Shown one piece after another: positions 22,639 through 32,446 of a DNA stretch of 64,000 bases. Every line of letters begins with the position of its first letter. Position 1 is the stretch's first letter. The stretch is taken from assembly GCA_036852015.1 (NCBI GenBank), contig JAANDG010000453.1:1-64000 (forward strand). Direction: 5' to 3'. The position numbers and the translations under genes were made by a program. The notes below the pieces were generated by a model. That model was not told the origin of the DNA. It saw only the letters and a list, made by a program, of their open reading frames with translations, and searched no databases. Source of the stretch: Pelodera strongyloides. Its lineage: Eukaryota; Nematoda; Chromadorea; Rhabditida; Rhabditidae.

Positions 22639-23263
22639 TGCCCTCCTCCTCTGAAGAGTCCGTCCCGGACTCGTGCCACTATTTTGTGTAAGGGTGCGCA
22701 CGGTCGCGTGGTTGGCAAATGGCTGGCGTCTTATCGGGCTCTGCATCCGAGCATCTCGACCTTGGATGTGGGGTCCTCCACTCTCCTGTTGCTTCTTCCA
22801 CTCCAGGTATTGTTTGGCTTCGTCGGCAGATAGTTGCATTGGCTGAGGCGGCGGTTTGGGTACATTAATTTTAGGAGCCCAATTATTAATAACGGAAGTG
22901 AAAAGAGAATTGAAATTAGTATAGAAAGAAAGAGGCGGGAGAGTAACTTGGATACCCGAATGTGTGGCAGAGTAAGAGAGCACAACTTGGAAATATTGAA
23001 CAAAGTGTACACAATGGCAAATGGAGCTTATGGCGGAGATCAGGTTCCCCTCAGCAAGTTCAACGGGAACGGTACTCATCTTCAAGAAGCTTGTGTACGC
23101 GTCCGATTGTCCATGTGCTTTCTTGATTGCGTGGTAGCGCGAGAGACCGAGCAACGACGAAACGGATTCCAGTCTGGGGATCACACAACGAGCATCGTGA
23201 CACACAAAAGAGGGGTCCAGAGGACAGTCTGCATCCACCGTAATCGTCTTCGTGGCCAGGTTC
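22558..23263 (-). CDS. Third ORF of the gypsy element, probably a spliced exon
   Basis: About 235 codons downstream of pol on the minus strand, running through the polypurine tract into the 3' LTR. The frame has no good ATG near its start. Directly before it the minus strand reads TTTATTTTTAG, a good nematode 3' splice site, so the ORF is probably an exon of a spliced subgenomic RNA, which is how envelope-like ORFs of gypsy-type elements are expressed. Visible features are a Cys cluster (CPLDPSFVCHDARC), a hydrophobic stretch around VHFVQYFQVVLSYSA, and a basic C terminus. I do not recognise the family. Envelope-like is an inference from position only. Confidence 0.55.
22639..22656 (-). other. 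Polypurine tract
   Basis: Directly before the 3' LTR the minus strand reads AGAGGAGGAGGGCA, a purine run in the place where plus-strand synthesis is primed in LTR elements. Confidence 0.75.
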
Positions 23264-23328
23264 CTAAAAATAAACAGTATAAGAAAAAGTTATATACATA
23301 TTTATACATTATACCTCCATTCCTATCG

Positions 23329-24207
23329 CTAATTCCTTTTGCCTTGCCGACCACGTTTGTGTTTTGTCGCGCAAGGTTGGTCCGGCATTTCCACAGGAAC
23401 GAGCTTTAGTGCGTCCATCGGTACGGTGAGTTCTTCTGTATTGTCAAAGATGTTGGCGATTCGAGCCGAGCTCTCGGACGTTTCCTTAACTCGAAATGGT
23501 CCTCTCCAGTCGTTGACAAGTTTCGGATGGCGGCTGCTCGTCTTTTCAGCTGGCACCTTGAGTAATACGCGGTCGCCAGCTTTTGGCAGCTTGGTTGGGT
23601 GAACGGCCCTATTCTCGTCGTAGTTCTTCTTCATCGCAAGTGCATTCTTCTTCATTTCGCGATGTGTCGCTTCCCAGGACATTTGAAGGTTCGCCACCAG
23701 TTCCGTCTTGTATTCGTCGATATCCACTCGATGAAGTCCTTGTTCTTCCGAGGGAAGTCCTTGCCACACAAACCGAGGATCGCGTCCGTACAGCAAGAAG
23801 TATGGCGACTCTTTTGTTGTACTGTGTGGCACACTGTTGTACGCCCACACCGCGAACGATAGCTTTTTGTCCCATTCCACCGGATTTTGAACAGTTTTCT
23901 TCAAGATCAACTCCAGGGTTCGGTTAAGTCGTTCCACTCCTCCGTTTCCTCGTGAATCGTATCCTTTTGTCCAGCTGTGGGTTGTACCCAGGAGCTTCTC
24001 AGCATATTGAAGAGTGGCATTTTCGAACTCTCTTCCAAGATCTGAGTGGATCGTTTCCGGAACATGTCCTGTGTTCGTCATCCATCCAACCAGCGCTCTA
24101 GCAACAACGTCGGCTTCCTTCGTAGGGATCGGAATTGCTGCTGCAAACTTGGTGAAGTGGTCCAGGATACTGAGACTGTATCGGTTTCCTTCGGACGTTC
24201 GTCCCAT
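23329..24207 (-). CDS. Pol continuation: integrase core and C-terminal part in another frame
   Basis: 292 codons beginning at an ATG at 24,207 that is probably not a natural start. The sequence continues the integrase core: LDHFTKFAAAIPIP, then the second catalytic aspartate in IHSDLGREFEN (about 24,035) and the glutamate in NGGVERLNRTLE (about 23,935), with the D-35-E spacing of integrases. The C-terminal part (DRVLLKVPAE, WRGPFRVKE) resembles the integrase tail of gypsy elements. Its homology begins where the frame of the 24,078-27,128 ORF fails, so a single indel near 24,200-24,215 separates them, either a mutation in this copy or a sequencing error. Confidence 0.85.
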   Translation of the reverse strand: MGRTSEGNRYSLSILDHFTKFAAAIPIPTKEADVVARALVGWMTNTGHVPETIHSDLGREFENATLQYAEKLLGTTHSWTKGYDSRGNGGVERLNRTLELILKKTVQNPVEWDKKLSFAVWAYNSVPHSTTKESPYFLLYGRDPRFVWQGLPSEEQGLHRVDIDEYKTELVANLQMSWEATHREMKKNALAMKKNYDENRAVHPTKLPKAGDRVLLKVPAEKTSSRHPKLVNDWRGPFRVKETSESSARIANIFDNTEELTVPMDALKLVPVEMPDQPCATKHKRGRQGKRN

Positions 24208-27128
24208 ATCGTGAGGTCGATCTCTACCAATTGAAACGGTCGATCAGTTATAACCGGTTGCAGTGGTGGTGTCAGTGAAGTCTTCGAGTTTGCTGTTACA
24301 CACTTTTGACACTCTCGTAACCACTTGTCCACATCCATACGCATTGTGGGCCAGTAGAACTCCTTCTCCAGAATCCTGACAATCTTGTTCGTAGAGAAGT
24401 GGCCAGCTCGCACACCACTGTGCAGTTGATCCACTAAACTTCTTCTTCTCGTCGTCGGAACGACTTTCCTTGCCTCACCACTGTCCAGGAGAATGCATAG
24501 ATGTCCCTCGTCGATGACGAAATCTGCTACCCGCAACGGTTTCGTCTTGCCCGCAATGCGAACTTCCGCTATGCTGTTGTTCGCTCGGATGTGCGTTAGC
24601 ACGGATCGGAATGGTTCCTCCTCCTGAAGTTCGGCTAGCCACGTCGGTTCTGTCTGCACTGTGCAGATCACATGAGTCGTTTCCAAAGGGACGTCCACCT
24701 CGTCGGGAACGGCTCCTCCTCTGCTGAGGGCATCGGCGATCAGATTCACTTTTCCCTTAATGTATTCGATCTTCACGTTGAAATCCTGGACTTCCAATGA
24801 CCATCTGAGAACTCGTGGCGAGACATTTGTTCTCGTGAACAAGCTTGTCAATGGTTGATGATCAGTTCGCACTACTGTTGGAAACCCGTAAATGAACTGT
24901 CGAAACTTCCTCAATGCGAAAACCACGGCTAGAGCCTCAGCGTCTGTGACGTGGTAGTTTTTCTCTGCTTTTGATAATCCTTTTGATGCAAAGTAAATCG
25001 GCTTCAAATTTCCAAATTCGTCTTTCTGCGTCAGCACGGCCCCAAGTCCTTTTCCCGAAGCGTCGGTGAAGATGGTAGACGGTCGCTCGCCAGTCCTCGC
25101 CAAGTCAAATCTTGGTTGTGTGAGAATGGGTGTCTCCGTCAGTCGTTTCTTCAACTCGTCAAAGGCCTTCTGGGCTGCTTCGGTCCAGTTCCACCTGAGC
25201 GCTTTGCTGGTCATGGCGTGCAGGGGGGCTGCGATGGCGGCGTATCCAGCGACGAACTTCCGGTAGTAACCGCAAAGCCCGAGAAAAGACATCACTTCTT
25301 CTCGCTTTTCTGGTCTTGGGTAGTCCCTGATAGCGGCTACTTTGTCGGCTTCTGGGCGAAGTCCTTCTTGAGTGAGTTTGTGTCCAAGGTACGACAACTC
25401 CGGTACCATAAAGGCACACTTCTTTGCCTTGAACCGCAAGTCATGAGCTCTGAAGCGGTCGAACACCTCGGCCAGTACTAACAAATGCTCTTCTTCCGTT
25501 CGTGTAGCAACCAAAATATCATCTAGATAGACAAAAACAGAGTTTCCGATCAGATCTCCCAGGATGTTGCTCATCAGTCGTTGAAAGCACGCTGGAGATG
25601 TCGCAAGTCCGAATGGTAGAACCCGGAATTCGTACAACTTGTCCAGTACAACGAACGCGGACTTTTCCTGCGATTCTGCTTCCAGCGGAATTTGCCAGTA
25701 TCCGCTTACTAGGTCCAACGTGGAGAATACTTTGGTCTCACCCAAGCTTTGGATCTGTAGATCAATATTGGGAAGCGGATGTGCATCTTGAACGCAAATC
25801 TGATTCAATCTTCGATAGTCGATGCACAATCTGATGTTTCCGTCCTTTTTCCTCTGTAATACGACAGGGGACGCCCAGGGAGAGTTGCTTGGGGCAATCA
25901 CTCCATTCTTCTCCATCTCGTCAAGCATCTGTTTCACTTGAGGACGAAGTCCGACGGGTATGGGTCTTTGTTTCTGACGAATCGGTGGGTGCTCGGTCGT
26001 GATGATGCGATGCTCCACGAGGTTTGTCCGTCCTAGCTCTTCATCCTTCACTGCGAAAACGTCCTGGTACCGTCTCACAAGTGTCTCGAGTGCTTCGGGC
26101 AAGGGTTGTGAAGATGCTTCTGTCAGCACTTCCAGCAGAGTACTTGTTCTACTGTCTTGCACTGTAGCTGCGCATATGACGGTGTCGTTGTTCCGATTCT
26201 TCCACTGGCGAAGAACTTCTTCCAGTCCGACGGTGTACGCAGACTCCGTGTCCCATTTTCCAATTGTCTGTCCTTCATGTAGAACGGTGGCTTCGTCCAC
26301 TTCGTTACGAATAGTCACCCAAGTCACGGTCGCATCATTCACTCCACAAATCGCGTCTGAGATGCCTGCATGGGCGCTAATCAATGTGACCTCGTTGGCG
26401 TCGACATTGTCTGGAAGCTTCAGTGGGATCGCGATCGTACTCTTTGGAGGAACGTACGTCCTCATCGCCACTCTGGCATCCACGGACTCGGCTCGAACTC
26501 TCCTTTGGCGTACTTCCAGGTTCAGCTGCGGGAAGACGTTGGTCCCAATCAGCACCATCGGTTCCTTCTGTCTCAATACTAGAAATTTTGCAAGTGTAGA
26601 CTTCTTGTCCATGACGATAGGAATCTCTGCTCGTCCCTCGAAGTTCATTGGCTGTCGTGACGCGGTGAGAATTTGTGGTAGGTTCGTGTCCTCGACACCA
26701 TACCACTTGGAATCCTTCCTGAGGTTGGCTCCTTCCCTGTGCAGTTTCTTGATGGCGCCGGTCGTAATGATGCTCACTTGCGAGCCACTATCGATGAGAG
26801 TGTCTCCATCATTCTTCCTGCAAGGTTCACCATAGCTTGCGTCCTCTTGCCGATGTAGCCGTCGGAGACAGTCTCGTTCAGTGCGCATACTTGTATTGCG
26901 TCTGACTCCAAAAACGTATCCAGGTTGTCGCTCGCTTTTCTTCTTCCTTTCATTTGTGCTGCATTGCTGGTCGGTGGCCTTCTTGGCCCTGTTCGACATG
27001 TCTCCGCGGTGTGTCCCGGCTTGAAGCATTTCGTGCACTTCGTGATGGTAGATCCGGTCCCTCTGTTCAGCATTGTCGGTCTTTGCTGCAGGTTCCTGTC
27101 CTCCATCGATTTGGGCTCGGGCTTCCAC
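24078..27128 (-). CDS. pol: Pol: protease, reverse transcriptase, RNase H, integrase N-terminal part
   Basis: This frame lies -1 relative to gag and overlaps it by about 350 bases. It is probably expressed by -1 ribosomal frameshifting; no canonical slippery heptamer was found by eye. The protease motif is DTLIDSGSQVS (about 26,785). The reverse transcriptase has FSTLDLVSGYWQIPL and YLDDILV (about 25,520). RNase H has FTDASGKGLGAVL (about 25,065) and TDHQPL. The integrase zinc-binding HHCC segment runs from HSGVRAGHF to CQKC (about 24,300-24,425). Translation in this frame leaves integrase homology just after the first core aspartate (VEIDLT, about 24,215) and stops at 24,078. The upstream limit at 27,128 is only the open-frame limit, not a proven start. 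Confidence 0.9.
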   Translation of the reverse strand: MEARAQIDGGQEPAAKTDNAEQRDRIYHHEVHEMLQAGTHRGDMSNRAKKATDQQCSTNERKKKSERQPGYVFGVRRNTSMRTERDCLRRLHRQEDASYGEPCRKNDGDTLIDSGSQVSIITTGAIKKLHREGANLRKDSKWYGVEDTNLPQILTASRQPMNFEGRAEIPIVMDKKSTLAKFLVLRQKEPMVLIGTNVFPQLNLEVRQRRVRAESVDARVAMRTYVPPKSTIAIPLKLPDNVDANEVTLISAHAGISDAICGVNDATVTWVTIRNEVDEATVLHEGQTIGKWDTESAYTVGLEEVLRQWKNRNNDTVICAATVQDSRTSTLLEVLTEASSQPLPEALETLVRRYQDVFAVKDEELGRTNLVEHRIITTEHPPIRQKQRPIPVGLRPQVKQMLDEMEKNGVIAPSNSPWASPVVLQRKKDGNIRLCIDYRRLNQICVQDAHPLPNIDLQIQSLGETKVFSTLDLVSGYWQIPLEAESQEKSAFVVLDKLYEFRVLPFGLATSPACFQRLMSNILGDLIGNSVFVYLDDILVATRTEEEHLLVLAEVFDRFRAHDLRFKAKKCAFMVPELSYLGHKLTQEGLRPEADKVAAIRDYPRPEKREEVMSFLGLCGYYRKFVAGYAAIAAPLHAMTSKALRWNWTEAAQKAFDELKKRLTETPILTQPRFDLARTGERPSTIFTDASGKGLGAVLTQKDEFGNLKPIYFASKGLSKAEKNYHVTDAEALAVVFALRKFRQFIYGFPTVVRTDHQPLTSLFTRTNVSPRVLRWSLEVQDFNVKIEYIKGKVNLIADALSRGGAVPDEVDVPLETTHVICTVQTEPTWLAELQEEEPFRSVLTHIRANNSIAEVRIAGKTKPLRVADFVIDEGHLCILLDSGEARKVVPTTRRRSLVDQLHSGVRAGHFSTNKIVRILEKEFYWPTMRMDVDKWLRECQKCVTANSKTSLTPPLQPVITDRPFQLVEIDLTIWDERPKETDTVSVSWTTSPSLQQQFRSLRRKPTLLLERWLDG

Positions 27129-28939
27129 GGTTGTCGGGCTGCTGGCTTGCTCAGTTGTGGTCTCCTCAGCTGCTCCCTGATCTGCGTGCGCTCCAGAACC
27201 TCTTTTTTCAGAATGTCGTAGTCCGTTCCATTGCAGAGCTTGACTAGGGTCGGGAATTCACTCCACTGTGTCACAACCTCTAGTAAGTGTTTGCAACGCA
27301 CTGATCGCAAATGTACTCCTGGCAATGTCGGATGTGCCTGGCTGGTAAGTTTCTCCAGTCTTGAACACATATTAGTAAACGACTCTCCCGGTTCCTTCTT
27401 GAAATTTCGTAACTCCAAGAACGCTGACGCTGCTGACGCTGCCGATCTTCCGGTCATGACCCGTGACATGGCGTCGAAGACCTCTTGGATTCCTCCATCC
27501 AGATCGGTACTCGATAGGGACTTGAAAATTTCCATTGCCCTGCCAGATAGTTTGGTTGTCAACGCAGCTTTCTGTTGCTCGTCGCCGAGCATTCCGTACT
27601 TCAGCGTAAACTGCGACTGAAAAGCCCTCAATTCTCGCTCGTCATCGCCACTGAAAATCTTGGGCTCTGGTACAGCCATTGCTGCCAGGCCTTCGGCCAT
27701 CTTTGCCATAGCTTCGGACTGGCTGTTTTGTAGAGAGATAAACCTGCTCTCCCACAGTTGGTCCTCGCCTCCTGTCAGCAGGCCCCTTCGACGGACGCCT
27801 GTGACGTTGGTTTGGTTGTAGTTTTGCCTAACCGAGACATCCCTATTAAGGCGGCGATGCTCGTACCCGTTGTCAGTTGGTCTGTTTGGTGTGTCCACTA
27901 CTGTGTTTTGTTCAAAAGTTACACGTTTATCAATTGTTTCGTGGTTCCGTTCGACTACCCTCCTATTTTGTAAGTTCTGTCTATCATCTGAACTCGACTC
28001 ACCAGTGAAGGCCTGTTGGGAGACTGCGTGCCGGCCATTCGTCGGGCTCCTCTCCTCCTGAAGCAACTCTAGGTTGCGGAGTCGTTGCTCCAATTCCTGG
28101 AATCGTAGTAAGCGTGAACTCGTGCACGGTGTTTGAAAAGTTTCCATGTCATGCCTTGATGACTCGCTCTCCTCATTACCTTCTGATGTACAGGGTGTAT
28201 GCTCACCTTTTTCAGCCACTATCTTCTCCAGTTCCGCGATGCGTTTCTCGAGCTGCTTGTTTACAAGAGACATATCCTCCACGTTGGCCTTCTCCTTATC
28301 CAGAGCCTCCTTGAGCATGTTCACCTCGCGGTCGGTCTTTTTATTACGCGTCACCAGACGCTCAACCTGCAAAGATATCTCTTCATTCATTTGCATAGCC
28401 TTATCCAACATACTGAGATCGTCCCTCATATTCTTTACCACGGCGACGATCTCATCCTCCTCACAGCCTAGCACACACTGCAAACTCTTGAGAACATGAT
28501 TGCTTTCTCCACTGTTCATCAATATGCACGATTCAATCAATGATCTGAATTCATCCAACACGACAATTCTTTCCTCTTCTGTAGGAGAGTTTTTGCTTAC
28601 AAGACCCGTCACTTTATCAACGACGTCTTGAGCCCAAACATTCAAATTCGAAGATTCCGGAATTACCTGCTCTTGAACAAGGTTCACATCGCCCTTCAAT
28701 TCCTTGACTTCGTCTTGTCCCTCCTTCTTCTTCGGGTCAACTCGCGGCGATGGAGGCATCTCCTCTTGCCTTACTGAAACATGGCTTTCAGTAGGGTCAT
28801 AATTATCAAAATCCAACGATAAAGGGCGCGGTCGAGACTCATGTGATGGTAAGACAGGTGATTCGGCCCCCAAGTTACGGACGGCAAGCGAATCGGTACC
28901 ATTGAAAATGGGTGACTTCAATACACTATCAAGAAACAT
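26774..28939 (-). CDS. gag: Gag polyprotein of the gypsy element
   Basis: Structural protein that forms the retrotransposon particle and binds its RNA. The first ATG (28,939) lies inside the 5' LTR and gives 721 residues. A later ATG at 28,759 lies downstream of the PBS and is the more conventional start. A charged coiled-coil-like segment precedes the Gag-type helical region (around FSGDDERELRAFQSQF and FKKEPGESFTNMCSRLEKL). A CCHC zinc knuckle, CTKCFKPGHTAETC, lies near 26,998-27,041. The frame ends in TGA at 26,774, just after the protease motif begins in the -1 frame, so pol is reached by frame change. The open frame extends upstream to 29,032 without an ATG. Confidence 0.88.
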   Translation of the reverse strand: MFLDSVLKSPIFNGTDSLAVRNLGAESPVLPSHESRPRPLSLDFDNYDPTESHVSVRQEEMPPSPRVDPKKKEGQDEVKELKGDVNLVQEQVIPESSNLNVWAQDVVDKVTGLVSKNSPTEEERIVVLDEFRSLIESCILMNSGESNHVLKSLQCVLGCEEDEIVAVVKNMRDDLSMLDKAMQMNEEISLQVERLVTRNKKTDREVNMLKEALDKEKANVEDMSLVNKQLEKRIAELEKIVAEKGEHTPCTSEGNEESESSRHDMETFQTPCTSSRLLRFQELEQRLRNLELLQEERSPTNGRHAVSQQAFTGESSSDDRQNLQNRRVVERNHETIDKRVTFEQNTVVDTPNRPTDNGYEHRRLNRDVSVRQNYNQTNVTGVRRRGLLTGGEDQLWESRFISLQNSQSEAMAKMAEGLAAMAVPEPKIFSGDDERELRAFQSQFTLKYGMLGDEQQKAALTTKLSGRAMEIFKSLSSTDLDGGIQEVFDAMSRVMTGRSAASAASAFLELRNFKKEPGESFTNMCSRLEKLTSQAHPTLPGVHLRSVRCKHLLEVVTQWSEFPTLVKLCNGTDYDILKKEVLERTQIREQLRRPQLSKPAARQPWKPEPKSMEDRNLQQRPTMLNRGTGSTITKCTKCFKPGHTAETCRTGPRRPPTSNAAQMKGRRKASDNLDTFLESDAIQVCALNETVSDGYIGKRTQAMVNLAGRMMETLSSIVARK
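28855..28872 (-). other. Primer binding site (PBS) candidate
   Basis: Directly after the 5' LTR the minus strand reads TGGGGGCCGAATCACC, starting TGG as expected for pairing with a tRNA 3' CCA end. The tRNA species was not identified. Confidence 0.65.
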
Positions 28940-29663
28940 GATCGATTTCACCAAGGGATTTATTTCGATTGTCCAACGATGATAAACTGATATCAATATC
29001 CACTTGGCAGTGTTATCTTCCAAAATGAACACAACGGGATCCTTTAAGTTGGCGTATCACGTTAAGCAACACAGGTGATTTCAACCTCATATTGGTTACG
29101 TCGAAGTGATACCCAGGATCCGCAAAACAACAAAATATACAACGTGAATATGAACAACAACAATTAAACAAAACAGTGATCCCTTTTAAGTTGGCGTGAA
29201 GCTTGACCAGAGAACCGGTGATTTCAACCGCGTTCAACTGCTCACAAAAGCGACACCCAGGTCTCACAAAGTAACAACAAATAATCGATAGTTTAGTTAT
29301 GGAACCGTCCGAAAATATAACGATGACAAGTTCAACTAAACAAATTGGACAACACAACAAAATCGACACTATACCAAACTGACGGTTCGGTAACTAAACC
29401 GTTAACAGAACAAGTAACAAAGCAGAAATACAGCAATTGAATATAAACTAATAATCAGCGGAATGAATAACGAATATAGTGAGTGATAGCAAAATAGACA
29501 GCAACAAGCGACAGCTCACAACAACAACTAAAAATAGGCCGACGGAAAAATACGAAAAAATCAGAGAACAAATAGTGTACCATTACCGTACGCCAATAAA
29601 CACGCCCCAAGACGCACTACAACCTCTGCATTTTAGAAAGGAGCCTTGGCGGCCTCCTTTACT
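28873..29663 (-). repeat. 5' LTR of the gypsy element
   Basis: 791 bases, offset by exactly 7,025 from the other LTR. The three substitutions seen relative to it are near 29,090, 29,330 and 29,409. It contains two diverged internal copies of a block built on TTTAAGTTGGCGT and GGTGATTTCAACC (about 29,037-29,138 and 29,177-29,278). Confidence 0.95.
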
Positions 29664-29667
29664 TATT

Positions 29668-31263
29668 GTCATTTGGTACTGGTATTCACCGTCTATCTTT
29701 TTCAGTTGGACCATCTGTGGAACCAATCCTAGCTTCAAACAAATATATAAGGAAACACAGTAGAATACTCACATCGCGAATTTTGGGTAAAGTCACCTTA
29801 TCCCATAATGGTACAGTAGCCTTTCACCTTTTTCACAGAACCATTTTCAATGTGCAAAAACATACCAAGATTATACATGTTTGAACCCGTAGCAGAACGT
29901 CATCATAGAGATTTTCCTGAAATGTATGAATCTTTACTATCTCACAATCAGTGAATCGTCTGGTTATTATCTGGCCCAGTTTCACAATTCAATGCTGGAA
30001 ACGTAGAATACCTCTCATAGCATAGCACACGATACGGGTTGCGGCACTGCTTGATTATATCTAACCCTGGACTTTCAATTCAGTAGTCATTTTTGTGTAG
30101 TTCAAAGTAGTTGAATTTTCAAATAGTTATTAGTGTGGCTATTCCTACATGATACTTCTAGTATCAAAAGGCACCGAATATAATATAGGTTTTCATAATT
30201 TCTTTGGGATTACGTACAAAAATATTTCTGTGTTCTTGATGAGCATATTCTCTATCCTCTCACCTATCACTCAGCGATAAACTCTATTATTTCGCTGCTT
30301 ATATATTTGCGAATTTTTGATTCCAATTTGCGAACGACGACACGTGGCTACATTTTACGATGAAAATAGGAAATTTGAATTCGCGCGCACTAGCAGAATT
30401 ACGGTAGTCGTGTCAAGGAAATGGATGAAAACGTTGATTCGCAATCGGCGGTGGTCCAAATATTTTTTTCTTCATTTTTATTTGCGTTGATGATTTTCGC
30501 TTTATTTGTTGCTTCTCGTATCGTTATAATGTTCATAGAATACAAAAAACACTAAAAAAAATATGCAGAAGATGATTCATAGGAAGCCCTACATGTTCCG
30601 TGCTTTTTTCGAAGACAACCGTTGTTTTTTTCAAAGTATTCCGCAGAATCAAATAAGCACCGGATATTGGTGGGGAAAAAACGCCGATCATCTAAACTGG
30701 TGTTTTTTGTACGATGTTCGGGTTGTTTTTGGCGTAAGTAGGCAAACCCCGTGTCTGCCTGTTTCGTTTTTTTCTGTGATGGTTGATTAATTTAATGTCA
30801 TTACCTAATGTATCGTTTAGAACCCATGACCGCTGATACAGCAAGCTGCCCTCTGGAACTGGGAACACTACCACCGTGGAGGTCAACGTCTCCATGGAGC
30901 ATGTCATCGAACAGGATCCGGAACACCAGGGACACCAACCGTAAGGAGTATTCGCCATCCAAAACCCTGATTCAGTGAGCTGGCGAGCAGGTATGGCACG
31001 TGTGATTTGATTGCTGGACTGACGTTTTTTAAATTCTGAACAGAATGCTAACCGAACCGATGCTCGAGGACTATTCTAATCGAGCACGACTCACTAGCTC
31101 GCTAATCCATTATACTCTTGATTTTTTCGTGGGTACTTAGAAACGTAGACTTTGAAGGCGTAAAAAAAACGTAGACTTAAGGATTCTTAGTTCTTTATAG
31201 GCGTATGACTCATTTCGTATGGTAGATTCAGCCCTAATCAAAGTTTCGTGAGCAGTGAGTTTT
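29668..31263. other. Intergenic with one exon-like block
   Basis: Mostly AT-rich. Bases 30,821-30,990 look like an exon by composition and have TATCGTTTAG before and GAGCAG|GTATGG after on the plus strand. No frame is open throughout; the longest run from an ATG (30,826-30,978) is 50 codons. It may be a 5' untranslated exon, a decayed exon or chance. Confidence 0.3.
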
Positions 31264-31425
31264 ATGGGGTTTCCATGTATGCCAAAAACAACTGCGCGTT
31301 CCCTTCCAAGTATACAAAAATTTACCGTATTTTCCCTGAATTGAATATTTGACATGAGAAATGAATACATGGGTCTCGCGAAGTCGCAAAATACGGTAAA
31401 TTTGTCCGGATACTTGGAAACCCCA
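31264..31425. mobile_element. MITE, GGGGTTTCCAAGTATG family
   Basis: TGGGGTTTCCATGTATGCC and GGATACTTGGAAACCCCA form the ends, and inner TTTACCGTATTT / AAATACGGTAAA pairs. Confidence 0.8.
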
Positions 31426-31760
31426 TTAGAGTTAGTTAATCGTTTTCCTTTATATTCGAAAAGCGTTGGTGTATTTAGCAGGATGTGTAATAGTGAATTT
31501 TCTAAATAGTTAAATGAGGAAACTAAATACTAGATCCCTAGGCTATTGCCATTCAGAAAGCATTAGTGATATCCTTGAAGTGTAGTAAGGGTGAAGCTTG
31601 AGGTTGAGGCATGGGACCGGGAGCTATAGTTAATACCGTATTGGATGAGCATTATTTTTAATCTGTGAGACAGTTTCGAGGGAGGAATGAGCGAGTTAGA
31701 GAAGAATGAAGTGGGTGTTAGTTTTTAAAGCATATGAAGCTCATTTTCCGGAATAGTTAT

Positions 31761-31941
31761 AGTATAGAGGATAGGGAGTAGAAAAAGGCTGTTTTATACC
31801 TTAAATGGGCTGAATGGAGGAACGGATCCGAGAATTAGTCGGGCCGGGACACAACTCCGAGAGAGTAATTCATGCCCGTTTCTCCGGACGGCTTATTTTC
31901 GGTATAAAGCACCTTTTCCTACTGCCGTTCCTCTATACTAC
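31761..31941. mobile_element. Palindromic element, AGTATAGAGGA ends, copy 1
   Basis: AGTATAGAGGA and TCCTCTATACTA form the ends. Inner AAAAAGGCTGTTTTATACC pairs imperfectly with GGTATAAAGCACCTTTTT. About 180 bases. Confidence 0.7.
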
Positions 31942-32270
31942 GGCAGTTTTCGGAATGTGCGCCTCATATGTTTGTTTTGAGTTAGTTAGAAGTTGGGGAA
32001 GGAGAACGTTTTTTTTATTTGCTTGGTTAGTTTTTCACATTTACTGCGCTGTGTTTATTAATCACCATTTAGTTGGCTGGCGCTATTTTTTTAAGGAGCG
32101 GGTGCATTAAGTTATTAAGTTTGGAGGAATTGAGTTTAGGTGATATAAGCGAACTGGTCGCTCGTTTGTTAGTATGCTAGTATTTAGCGCGCATGTGTGA
32201 GCGCCGCGCAAGCGAGAGAGTGTTAAGATTTTAGAAATGCGATTCCAGTGTTTTGGGAAAGTTGTAGTTT

Positions 32271-32446
32271 CGAGGACCGGCGATACAAAAAGGCTGTTTT
32301 ATGCTTTAAATAGGTTGCTTGTTGGGATGGAACGGATAATTAGTCGGGCCAGGACACAACTCTGAGAGAGTAATTCTCCTCCGTTTTACCAGGCAACTTA
32401 TTTACTGTATAAAGCACCTTTTTGTATCGTCCGTCCTCTATACTAT
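32271..32446. mobile_element. Palindromic element, AGTATAGAGGA-type ends, copy 2
   Basis: Shares ACAAAAAGGCTGTTTTATGC, ATTAGTCGGGCCAGGACACA and TATAAAGCACCTTTTTG with copy 1. The right end TCCTCTATACTA is intact and the left end is degraded. Confidence 0.7.

Larger units (their letters stand above)
21844..29667 (-). mobile_element. Ty3/gypsy LTR retrotransposon with target duplication
   Basis: A nearly full-length element of 7,816 bases (21,848-29,663) on the minus strand, flanked by the 4-base direct repeat TATT at 21,844-21,847 and 29,664-29,667. The order LTR, gag, protease, reverse transcriptase, RNase H, integrase, third ORF, LTR is that of the gypsy group. The LTR ends are AGT...ACT, as in insect gypsy-type elements, and not the common TG...CA. 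By eye the LTRs differ at only three of 791 positions with no length difference, so the insertion is recent. A frame change inside the integrase region (about 24,200) means this copy is not fully open as read. Confidence 0.93.

Noticed and set aside
23583..26835. Plus-strand ORFs of 60-278 codons, including 25,999-26,835
   Set aside because: They are antisense shadows of the retrotransposon pol gene; none has family resemblance.
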